Source: Syngnathus acus (Eukaryota; Chordata; Actinopteri; Syngnathiformes; Syngnathidae). Taken from it: DNA of 64,000 bases. Under the pieces are notes generated by a model that did no database searches, was not told where the DNA came from, and saw nothing but the letters and a program-made list of their open reading frames with translations. Below, piece after piece: positions 12,871-22,635 of the stretch (positions within the stretch are counted from its first letter, which is position 1; each line of letters starts with the position of its first letter). Location: assembly GCF_901709675.1 (NCBI RefSeq), contig NC_051106.1, positions 5,652,001 to 5,716,000 of the forward strand. The letters are read 5' to 3'. The position numbers and the translations under genes were made by a program.

Positions 12871-15095
12871 TAGGTGCGCTTCCAGCACTTCTTCTTCTCT
12901 TTCGCACGTGGGGAAAACTTCCTCTGCGTTCAGCATTTTAACTTGTTTGTCTGCTAATTCCATTCCAAGTCCGCTTTCACTGGCTCCCGGGCCGCGTAAA
13001 CAACGCAGCGTTGCTTCCGTTTCGCCATCTCATCTACTTAGCGAGCGCTATTTATTCATCCTTTTAATGCTCAATCTTGGCAAGGGCGAGTGAAACCCAG
13101 CACCTTAATTCCATTAGCTTGTTACTCCAATAAGTCTCAATAATATACAACCACACACACACGTTTGATGAAGCGTGAAAACACAACAGTCGTATAGAAG
13201 CTCCCGCTGGAGCTTTTTTTTTTAATAACATTAATAGAAGCTAAAGGTTGGTCCTGTTTTGCTGATATCAAAATAAATGATCGTTAACCTATGCTGGCTT
13301 TCGCAAAGGGGGACTGTGCTCCTCGTAAAAAAAAAAAAAATCTGCCGCCGTGGGCCTACTGCTTACTGCCAGAATAAGTAGTGAATGGAAATTGAATGAA
13401 GCTTCAAATTTGCTTCATGAACCAGTTTCATTTTTCTCTCCGTCTCCTCTACGTTGGTTTTAAGAAGTGGGTTGAAGAAATGTCAAGTCGGTGTGCTATG
13501 TTGAATAGAATGCCATCTAGAGGGCTCAAAAAATGACACGACTGATTCATGAAGCATTTGGAGCTTCAGTTGGCCCCTGCACATTCAGTTTGTGATGCAT
13601 TATGTTGTTTCTTTTGGTTTGATTCTTTGACAGGTTACAGTATTTATCTTGCTCATATCGCTTTTGCCCACCTTCCCAGAATACTCCACAATTAAAATAG
13701 TTCTGTAATAATCCCAAATGAACTGCTACTTGGCTTTACAGATGAATAGGCAAACTCGACGGATTTCAGATCCTCCTCTCAGCGTGCGCCTTGAAGACTC
13801 TTCACTTCAAAAGTAACTACTTTTTGTTGCTGAAAAGGTTGAAGAGCGTCCATGCTGGGGGAAAGAGCAGATTAGGTGTCAAAAGCGAACTGAGGGAGAG
13901 AGAGAGAGAGCGAAAGATGACGTGCAGGGAAGATAAGCTGAAAGATGACAAAAGAGAAAGTAATGGGGATATGAAAGGGAAAGGCAGTCTCTGTTGCTGC
14001 TGCTCCGTCTGATCCTGAGCGGTGAGCCGATGAGATGGAGGAGGAGGGATGAGCGATAAGAGGCCAAGTCGATTATGGCCGTGAGAACCTTTGTCGTCGT
14101 GATGCGTTCAATGATCCACCTGACCACTTCAACATGCTCACTTGCTGCAAATCTACATGCGAGGCCACTGCAAGACATTGTGGGCCGTTCCATTCAAAAG
14201 GGAAAATGTGCTGACACACATTAAAGCAACAGTAAGGAATAAATTGGATCTTTTCATTGCACTTACGGTAAGTACCAGAAACATTAGCACAAACATAACT
14301 AATGTGACTTGTCCTGCATGGGACAGCATTACTTATTTCTGAGCATTTTCCCATGTGGCCAATAATGCTGAGCAGAAAAGCTAGCACAGATGCTAGCTCC
14401 AACACAACTTGAGAGGTGTCCAGGCTGGTGCATCAATATTTTAGCGTACTAAAGCCGATGATGCAAGCTAGGTCGCCACGATAGTAAGAAAGATGCTCTT
14501 CAGCTCGTGACCATCTTGTAGCTGATATTTCATGTGGATAAACGCAAACACTCTCACGAACAGCTCTGCCGTTAGACTTGTGACCGTAAAGGAGTTCTCA
14601 TAACCTCATTTCAGGTCTCAATTCCCCTTGGAATAGAGGAAGCTGACCAACGGCTTTGTGGGATTGAAACAAGAGCAAGGTTGCTTCTTAATTGTTTGGC
14701 TAGATCGTTTAAGATGAAGCGGCTTACCAGTAGTTTTGTTAATGAAACCAAAGAGAATCTTATTCATTTGTAGTATTTATTCATATTTAATAACCCCCTT
14801 AACTATCATGATCATTTAAATACAAATTGTGAAATAATAATAATAATATATTATATGTACGATTTATACATTGTGCAAGTGTACCTATTATTGTGACATC
14901 TGAGTGCGACTTTTTCTGTGTGCTGGACTTGTTTACTATTTGAATGGAGGAACTGGACTTTAAACACACTGTACTATTCCAGAGATAGAGATCGAGTGTG
15001 AGAGACAGAGAGAGAGAGAACGACAGAAAGAGAGGCAGAGAACGGGGGGAAAGAGAGAGAAACAAGAGTAACGAAAATAACATTCCATCACCACG

Positions 15096-15139
15096 GTGTG
15101 TGCACGCACATGCATGCGTGTGCGCGTGCATGCACGCGT
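15096..15139. repeat. 44-bp alternating purine-pyrimidine tract (Z-DNA-prone)
   Basis: Every base from 15,096 to 15,139 alternates purine and pyrimidine, mixing GT, GC, AC and AT steps, with embedded TGCATGCA-type palindromes. It is not a simple microsatellite. GC/GT alternation of this length is the classical Z-DNA-forming pattern. It lies about 1.7 kb upstream of the id2 TATA box. Confidence 0.85.
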
Positions 15140-15310
15140 TTGTTCGGACCTCGGGTCGATCAGCTGAGAAGATGTACGGCCTCCCCGAATTGACACCCGT
15201 GGTGACCATGGAAACCGCCTGAGCGGCGCTTCGAGGGGCTTGCAAAGGGTCTTGTTATGAATCCAGTGACGTCACAACGGCGGCGCCAGAGAGTCTGCAT
15301 GAGAGGGAGG

Positions 15311-15312
<2 letters not shown>

Positions 15313-15381
<69 letters not shown>
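15313..15381. repeat. (GA)n microsatellite, about 35 units
   Basis: A 69-bp pure purine run, a mirror-repeat polypurine tract able in principle to form triplex (H-DNA). Open frames on both strands across it are repeat artefacts (Arg-Glu or Leu-Ser repeats). Confidence 0.97.
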
Positions 15382-15383
<2 letters not shown>

Positions 15384-16731
15384 CGCTCCTCACAAAGAAG
15401 CTCTTGCGCCAGTCTCCTTACCTTCTCTGCTCCAGGCAGACAGCGGGTTTCGCTGAACACAGGTGGTCCTCGCTTCACGGCAACATAGGACATTTTGATA
15501 TTACGAAATAGCACCGCAATTTTGACATGACGACGTTAGCGTCTGTTAGTGCGTTATGACGCGGTCCGAACTCCGTACACGCTCAAGTTGCGTCGCTGCG
15601 GAAGGAAAGATACTCCCTCGTTAACCGAGGACCAGCGCAACAGAATTACAGAACAATTAATTTGTTCAGTGTGGAGTACGTATGATGACGGTCATAAAGA
15701 TAATAAATCGGGTAACACCAACGCTCAGTAATAATCGGCATTATCAGAAAAGGTATTAATTGATCTTTTATAGTGGTAATTTGCATTGCGGTGCATGCTG
15801 AGAATAGGCTATTATTGTACATGTAGCAAGGTAATATTATAGTATATCGTGATGGGTTTAAAAATGTGCAAAGCGCACGAATTGTCAGCCACTTGTATTA
15901 AAACTGGATATGTACAGGTGCACGGTGTGCCTAGTAGTGGCTGTCGGGAGCATATGCGCTATAAATGTCATGTTTTGTGCGCAATTAACTGGAATAATCT
16001 GTAGATTTACATGCATTAGCACGAAATTGCATATGTTGAATAATAAGAATAAAGATTGCAATGGGTCTGACTTTACACGTCGCGTTGTACCTATTCCCTC
16101 AGAAAGTTCACACCGGTCTGGATTTGCGTGGATTAATCCGACGCGCCTGGTCTCGTTTGAGTCAAAGCACAGAAAAATATTCATGTGCATTATCATTATT
16201 AGTATTATTCTTATTTCTAAATGTGTACTGTCAGACGCGCGCGCGCGCACTATAGAGCGTGTTTGGAAAGTCGCCGCGTGCGCACTTTTATTGACAGGTT
16301 TGGTAGCCTATATAATGAATAATAAATATACATAGGTAAATATAAGAAAAAATACACGTGCACAGTGACTTTCCGAACACCTTGTACAATTTCTCAAAAA
16401 TCACGTTTGATGTTTTGTTTTGCCCCCATGCATGTTGGGTTTTTTTTATTTGGAGGAAAGCAAGTCATAGCAGGGGGAAGTTTGTTTTTCTGCAGTTATT
16501 GGCCGCACCTTGTCAAAGTCAATTGCGAGCCTTGTGCAGCATTAATTCTCTTGATCACAAACAGGTAAGAGCTTAATTTTCCAAATTGCCCACCGGAGCT
16601 GCCGAGGCTGCCGGATGGATCCCCGCCTCCCCGCTCGCGTTGCCACCGGTAACGAAGCGCAAAAGAGGCGGAACTTTGCGTAAAAACCCAATAGAATAAA
16701 GAGCGCTCTTGGAATGACACGTCGGTTCTGC

Positions 16732-16788
16732 CCAATCGGCGATTTGCTCCCGCCTCCATCTCGCAGTGGACCTGCCGTCTATATAAAG
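16732..16788 (+). promoter_or_regulatory. id2: id2 core promoter: CCAAT box and TATA box
   Basis: CCAAT lies at 16,732-16,736 and TATATAAAG at 16,780-16,788, about 117 bp before the id2 start codon. A TATA box here predicts initiation about 25-30 bp downstream, near 16,810, with a 5'UTR of roughly 95 bp. A well-placed TATA fits an inducible immediate-early-type gene such as id2. The start site is predicted, not observed. Confidence 0.85.
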
Positions 16789-16904
16789 CAAACTGCCGCT
16801 CTAATAATCCAGTCGGAACAACCACCGCCTGACAACACTGGACTTAAAAGAAGCAAGACAAGAGAAAAACTCGCGTGATACTTAAATTTAACTTGGGGAA
16901 AAAA

Positions 16905-17422
16905 ATGAAAGCAATAAGCCCCGTTCGGTCCTTCCGGAAAAACACCGCCGCGTTGTCGGAGCACTCGCTGGGTCTGTCGCGGAGCAAGACCCCCGTGGAC
17001 GACCCGCTGAGCCTGCTTTACAACATGAACGACTGCTACTCCAAGCTGAAGGAGCTGGTGCCCAGCATCCCGCAGAACAAGAACGTCAGCAAGATGGAAA
17101 TCCTGCAGCACGTCATCGATTACATCCTGGACCTGCAGATTGCGCTCGACTCCAACGTCGCGCTGGGAACGAGCCTGCATCACCCCGCGCGGCCGGGCCA
17201 GGGGGCTCCTCCCCCGGCTGCATCCCGGACCCCGCTGACCACCCTCAACACGGACATCAGCATCCTCTCGCTACAGGTACAACCCTCTCCCCGGCCGGCT
17301 TGCATTATGACGCATGACGCGTAAATAACATTTGGTGCGCTCGCTTTCTGTTTGTTTGTTTTCAGTCTTCCGAGTTGCCATCCGAGCTGACGACAGATGA
17401 CAGCCGGACTCTGCGTCGCTAA
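16905..17422 (+). CDS. id2: DNA-binding protein inhibitor ID-2 (coding exons 1 and 2)
   Basis: Exon 1 is 16,905-17,276 (124 codons) and exon 2 is 17,366-17,422 (18 codons plus TAA), giving 142 residues; I recall human ID2 as 134. The intron is 89 bp with GT/AG ends and phase 0. The start was chosen because the protein begins [10 protein letters not shown] as in other ID2 proteins. Residues about 34-81 are the helix-loop-helix ([20 protein letters not shown], then the [12 protein letters not shown] helix). There is no basic region, so ID2 dimerises with bHLH factors (E proteins) and blocks their DNA binding. Ser5 sits in SPVR, a CDK-type site. RTPLTTLN (residues 108-115) is an RxxLxxxN destruction box, and the Leu-rich end [13 protein letters not shown] matches the nuclear export region. 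The linker after the HLH ([20 protein letters not shown]) is longer and more Pro/Ala-rich than in mammals. Whether this is the id2a or id2b copy cannot be decided here. Confidence 0.98.
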
Positions 17423-18710
17423 AGGCGGTGAGTAGTCTGGACTCCTGTCTGCTCACGCATGCCGGCCAAGTCCAAGGCTTTTTTTTTTTTTTCCCCTTGC
17501 AACCCAATCACCAACAACATTTGTTCCGATCGCGTCCCAATATGCTTGCGCATCCTGTCAGTGAGGATCCCAACTATACCATATGCTTACTTTTCGTGCA
17601 TTAAAAAGCATTGCTGCAGTCACGCGTGCAATATGTCCACTTGCACAGGGTGCGTAGGGGTTAATAAAGTAGCAGTTGTCTAGCCTCTCGTATCTATAAT
17701 GAAGGGCATCTGTAAAGAGGAAAATAATGGCTGTTTTGGATTGCTCGCTACTATGTCTGCACATAATTGGTACAAGAAGTGGGAAGGCGCCAGCTGAGCG
17801 GCAATTACGATGATTCTTCCCCAGATTGGAGGCTAAACTTGTGTGTGAGTGTGTATGTGTGTGTACATCTGGAGTGCAGGGTTTGCTTAGTATTGGGAGT
17901 GTTTGGTTAAATGTTAAAAAAGTATGCGGCTTCCTCCCTGGCGCCAGTCTGTCCGATCTTTCTCTCTGCCCTGTTTGCCTTTTTCTAAACACGCCTCTTT
18001 CTTTTTCTCTCAATCTTTTGCAGGTGTTTGGTCAAGACAAGTTTAAAAAAAAAAAAATCTCACAGGACCTGGGGAGCATGCAGGGCTTCCTCCCCCTTCC
18101 TAAAAAAACAAAACAGAAACAAACAAAAAAATCCAACAACCTCTGTCCTCCTCCAGGCCTGATGGATTATTTTTTCCTCCCTCCATCATGAGACTTTGTG
18201 CTTACTATGGGACAATCTTTATGATGTGATGTGCATTTTTCCCGCATTATTATTATTTAATTTAAGATTTTTTTAATTATTTGTAAGTCCTTTCTTGAAA
18301 TGGAAGGCGCGTTATATTCCCAGTTGTGGGAGGCAAAATGAGATTGACACGAGGCTGATTATTATTATTCCCCCCTCGCCTTCCTCCTCTTGTCCTCCCT
18401 TACTTTGTTGAAGTCTTCGCTTTTTTTGCGGAGGTGGGAACTTGGTTATTTACTGTATAAAAAAAAAAAGTGAAAAAAAATAAGTTTAGTCTTGTATTGT
18501 CAGGATTGTTGGCACATGAAGGACTGGACGTTTAAAAGATGAAAAGTGGAAAAAAAGAATGACACCTTGTGAACTCTTCTTGAGAGTTTATCTTGTATAG
18601 TTGCAGGCATTTCTGCAAAAAGTGTAATGTTGTACTTATGCTGAAACTTTTTATAAAAGTAATGTAAATTGTACCTTTTTTATACAAAATAAATCACAAA
18701 AGCAACCTTA
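17423..18710 (+). other. id2: id2 3'UTR with a 3'UTR intron; poly(A) signal at 18,688
   Basis: The stop codon ends at 17,422 and five bases later the donor GCG|GTGAGT (exon end 17,427) opens a second intron. The acceptor TTTTGCAG precedes 18,024, starting a third, wholly non-coding exon. A last exon of 3'UTR is the known arrangement of ID genes. AATAAA is at 18,688-18,693, in TATACAAAATAAATCAC, so cleavage is expected near 18,705-18,715. The UTR is T/A-rich with ATTTA-like and TTATTATT words, consistent with an unstable mRNA. The stop is too close to the last junction to trigger nonsense-mediated decay. Confidence 0.85.
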
Positions 18711-20837
18711 GCATGCCTTCATTTTGTTGGGGGGGTGGGCAACCTGTGGCTTGTGGGTCTGCGGGGTGCACCAAAGCAATTCATGCGACGCACATCAGTC
18801 CGAAAATGCTCAACTCACAAAACCTCATAGACATAAATTTTTCATAAATGTAATACGGCTATGACCAAAATAGCCCAAAAGAGGATCCTAGCCACAACTC
18901 TTTGCTGCGCTTTACACACATGCATACTATCAAAATTCCTTTAAAAAAAAAAAAAAAAACCTTGTTCCAACCATTGCTATGTGACCCAGAATAGTGCGAA
19001 GACAGTGCGTCAGTCCCAACGAGGCGAACAGCACCTCAGGGCGCACGATTGCATAGAACGCTTATGTAGGGCGCGCTGACTGCACTTTTACTTCCTTGGG
19101 TGCCATGTAAATAGGATTAGATGGTTTAGCGTGACAGGCCGAGACATTAAAGCTAAAAGGGCTGTCGGTTGTGTAGTTGGGAGGAATTTATGTATAAGAG
19201 GGGGGGAAATAGTACACAATTGTGAAAATGTATCTTTGACTGGCAAATGTGACAGTTGCAAAAAAATTGAGTAAAAAGAACCACTTGCATGCTTTGTTGC
19301 TGACATACTGAAGTGTCCAATATGAAATTTAAAAACTGGCTCACTTGTCGTATGACTTATTAGGATTATGTATATCCACAATCCAATACAGAAGCGAAAG
19401 GCAGTGTACACTTTGAACTCGGCAGTTGCAGCTGATATATATGCAAACATTTACCCTCACACCCGTGAAGAATTTCGAGTCTTCAATGAACTCACATGTT
19501 TATGGAATGTGGTAAATGCCCACACAAACATGCACACTACATGCAATCCCCAAACAGGAAGGCCAGAGATGTAGAAACTTGTAAGTGATAAATTACTGCT
19601 AAGGTGCTTAAAAAGTCATCAAAGTACCTTATTAGTGTCCTCAAAAGAACCCTGCATGTACCCCGTTCAGAAGGTGGGAGGGGGGTCACTGAGACGATTG
19701 ACAGCCAGCATCTGTGCAGCAGCCAATGCGCAGTACCGTTAGAAGGGAAAGTGCGCCATCTATCGGACGACCTGTTTCCTTAACGGCAACTAAATATTTC
19801 TCAGCAAGGTAAGTTTGAAAGATCAGATTCTCCTGCATTGAGGAAAAAAAAGAAAAACGTCATTCCAGTGATTTGAACATCCAGAAGAAAGTGTATTGAT
19901 TTAAATAATGAAATAATTTGACAATATTTAGCAGACAGAACATCATATAGCAGAACCTTGGAGTGCATGCAAATACCTTTGACAGAATAGTCCACTACTC
20001 CACATGACCACTGAGTAAATGTCGATACCAGCAAACACAACATTCGACATGTAACATTTCACCACTCCACAAATCATCTCTAGGTAACAAGCACCACAAT
20101 GTCACAACATCTGCACTATAATCCATTCCTAATTTAGACTTTTTCTAATGATACTTTAAAGCCTGGGTGTCAAACTCCAACCATCAGACGTGGCCCACGA
20201 AAAACTAGCAATTAAGGAGCATGATCACGCCACATGCTTGGTTCATAAACAAACCCAGTGCAGCTCAGCTTCTGGTCAACCAATGTTCTGTGTTTTTTTT
20301 TTTTTAATCATGGTCAAAATTGGAACGTTAAAAGAGTTTGACACCTTTGTTTTAAAGTACAATATTACCATTAACAAGTAACAGCTTCTACAATTCCATC
20401 CTAACAGATTACATTCTATTACACGTCACATGACCAAGGCTCGAAATAAAGCGGCTTTGCATTGCACTTTGTAAGTCAGAAGTTGCACATTGCGTCTTAG
20501 TTAAACACAATAAATCGCAAAACAGAATCACAGATTTTATCATTTTGCTTTGGAGATGGTCCCGAAAAGCTTCACTAGGCTGGGCGCACGCACGGTAATG
20601 TGTCGCAACATGTTTTTTTCACCTCGGCTGGGAAGCGTGGTATTAAATATGCCGCATTAGGAGATAATGGGCAAAGATTGAGAATTGTTAAGCTAATTTA
20701 CGATTGACAAGTAAATATGAAACACTTGAATTAGATGTTTGGGTGATTGTTGCATAACCATCAAAATTAGAAAGTCACTCCGCAAATTAATTCATTGATT
20801 AGCAAAAATGATCATTGAATCATAACTAGAAAGAATC
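18711..20837. other. Convergent intergenic region between id2 and kidins220
   Basis: About 2.1 kb lies between the id2 poly(A) signal (+) and the kidins220 stop codon (-). It must include the kidins220 3'UTR, whose end I cannot place; I see no clear AATAAA on the - strand here. A G-rich 'ggggggtgggcaacctgtgg' start near 18,728 resembles the left end of a hAT-like fish repeat but has no visible partner. A better-defined element is at 20,162-20,349. No gene is seen in the gap. Confidence 0.6.
20162..20349. mobile_element. hAT-like MITE with near-perfect 8-bp target duplication
   Basis: The left end is CCTGGGTGTCAAACTCC and the right end AGAGTTTGACACCTTTG. Their GGTGTCAAACTC cores (20,166-20,177 and 20,334-20,345) are exact inverted repeats. 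The flanks CTTTAAAG (20,154-20,161) and TTTTAAAG (20,350-20,357) match at 7 of 8 bases, as an 8-bp hAT target duplication should. The element is 188 bp with no coding capacity. It lies about 490 bp past the kidins220 stop, so it may be in that gene's 3'UTR. Confidence 0.8.
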
Positions 20838-22635
20838 TTAAAGGACGCTCTCCCTTTCATCTCCCAGGTTGATGGAGCGCAGGTTCTGGTTGTGGTGGAC
20901 GGTGGCGGTGGTGACGGTGGTGTTGCCGCTGCCCGGTGCGATGATGACGGAGGGCGAGACGCCAGAGGGGGAAGTGGCGAACTCTTGTTGTTGGCAGCTG
21001 CTGTTGTTGGTGTTGGAGTTGGCGTCGTTGGTGTTGTTGTTGAGCGTGGTGTTGCTCTCGCTGCGGTTGAGGTTGCCTATCCCGCCGGGAGGCCACCCTT
21101 CGTCCGGGCTGCTCGCCATCAGGCTGGCCTCGGAGGCCGCTTCGGAGCAGATGGACATGCGGGCCACGGCGGCGTCCTGCAGGCTACTGGGGAGAACGCC
21201 TCGCTTCTTGACCAGGCCCTCCAGCTCCAGCTCCATCACACCTGACCTCGCTGCCGCCCTCTCCAAGCCGGGTTCTCCCGCCGCCTTCTCTGGGAAGCTG
21301 TCGCTGGACTCCTTCCGATCCAAAAGCCCTTTGGTGAGGAAATGTGAGAACTTGGCTTTTGCTTCTTTTTGGAGGAGCGGCGTGGTGTTGTCAGCCTCCT
21401 CCGGGCTTGAGTCATCATCGCTGGACAGCTTGCGGAGGCGCGTCTCGGTCGCGTTGTTTCTGGAGCTCGTGCTGTGGTCCAGCTTCTCATCCTCCTCGCT
21501 GATGGGATCGAGGAGCTGGGCATCAGCCCCCGAGGGCACCTCTGTGGCCTCAGTCACCTTGGAAACTCTCTTGACGAAAGGCTTGCGGCCATCTTGGTCT
21601 GCTCCTTCCTTCGCCTGGGAAGTGGGCAAAGAGTTCAATGAGAACATGAAAATATACAGAAGCGGTTGGACGGAAGGTCTCTGGAGAGAGAATTTTTTTA
21701 GCATTTGGTGCCAAAATACACAAAGTTAGTCGTTCAAAAAGTGTTTCCCAAGGCAATTGAATTTGTGACAGTCCACCCACCACTTTGTCGTCCGAGCTGG
21801 CAGCCTGGAGGAAGGTCGAAGGCTGGTGCTGCCCCGGCCTCTCCTTGGCGCCGCCCGCCACGTCCAGCTGGGCCATCTGAGCGATGTACTCCTGGTAAGC
21901 GTCGCGGTACTCGGCCTGCTGCCTGTCGGTCAACCTGCAGATGTTGTTGGACGATTCTTGCGAGTTGAGGCTGGACATGCTTGTGGTGCGGAGACTCGCC
22001 ACCTGACGACAAGACAAAGAAAAACGACACGACATAATTGAGCTCATTTGAACGAATACAAGTGTGTGGAAAAAAAAATAATTTCAGAATTTGCTGATGT
22101 GTCTGAGATTATGCAAATCCAGGCTGAAGGTGAAAATAACAACCATGAGGCCCCTTGTGTGTGCTTTTTTTTTTTTTTAACCACTGACTTCCTCTGCTGT
22201 GCTCTTTTCTCACTCCGCTACATGAGTAAGGTGCGTGAGGCCGACATGAAGAGGACTTTGTGGCTTTGTGACACTTTCTAAGAGCACGTCCTTACGCGTA
22301 TGTCCCATTTAAATATGCTTACACCGGATTATCACAATTACAAAATGTACATTCTGCACCAGGTCATATTTTGTGGTTGTCGTATATGAACAGTCGGCAG
22401 GGCGAGGACTAACCGGCCACTGCGAGATGCTGCTGGGTTTCGGGGGCTCTTCGAGTGCTGCTCCGCTCAGCTCCTCAAAGCTCAAGTTGAGGTTGAAGGT
22501 CCCCGCTTCCCGCTGGGCCCCCACCAAACGCTTGGCGGGCTCTCCTCCGTTGAACACGCTGTTGCCCTGCTCGCTCGCAGCTCGCGACTCGTCCTCAAGC
22601 ACAGCCTGGCTTTCGGCGTGCCGTTGTTCCATCAC
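20838..22635 (-). CDS. kidins220: kidins220 exons 29-31: disordered C-terminal tail and PDZ ligand
   Basis: Exons: 22414-22635, 21781-22002, 20838-21614 (last, 258 codons plus TAA at 20,838-20,840). All junctions are phase 0. Exon 29 has [10 protein letters not shown] and exon 30 [20 protein letters not shown] and [18 protein letters not shown], all recognisable Kidins220 words. Exon 31 is acidic/Ser-rich ([40 protein letters not shown]), with [20 protein letters not shown], then an Asn-rich stretch ([19 protein letters not shown]) that looks fish-specific, and ends GDERESVL. The terminal Ser-Val-Leu is a class I PDZ ligand; the human tail ends ESIL. The exon 29 donor is GTTAGT. Long open frames on the opposite strand of exon 31 are composition shadows. 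The exon 30 donor could be AAAGTG|GTGGGT (used here) or three bases earlier. Confidence 0.95.

Larger units (their letters stand above)
1..16779. other. Non-coding 5' flank of id2 (no credible coding exon)
   Basis: I see no exon with protein-family resemblance here. The open frames are short, overlap on both strands, and many are carried by CA/GT or GA repeats (for example around 4.4-4.95 kb and 15.26-15.51 kb). The stretch holds microsatellites, two transposon remnants and several moderate-complexity blocks with TAATTA/ATTA-type words (around 2.98-3.06 kb, 11.26-11.48 kb, 12.56-12.87 kb, 16.37-16.58 kb) that could be regulatory. From general knowledge, ID2 lies beside a gene-poor region in vertebrates, which fits an enhancer-bearing flank. 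The regulatory reading is inference; the absence of recognisable coding sequence is direct observation. Confidence 0.7.

Noticed and set aside
15257-15514. Open frames on both strands across the GA tract
   Set aside because: Arg-Glu and Leu-Ser repeats produced by (GA)n; not protein-coding.
16779-17183. 134-residue - strand frame over id2 exon 1
   Set aside because: Shadow of the GC-rich id2 coding exon; the + strand frame is clearly ID2 with correct splice sites.
18728-18840. Possible hAT left end 'ggggggtgggcaacctgtgg'
   Set aside because: No matching right end or target duplication was found; it could be chance G-rich sequence.
20869-21729. 286-residue + strand open frame
   Set aside because: It is antisense to kidins220 exon 31, whose codon frame matches Kidins220 homologues. 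The opposite frame is an artefact of the biased Ser/Glu/Asn-rich composition.
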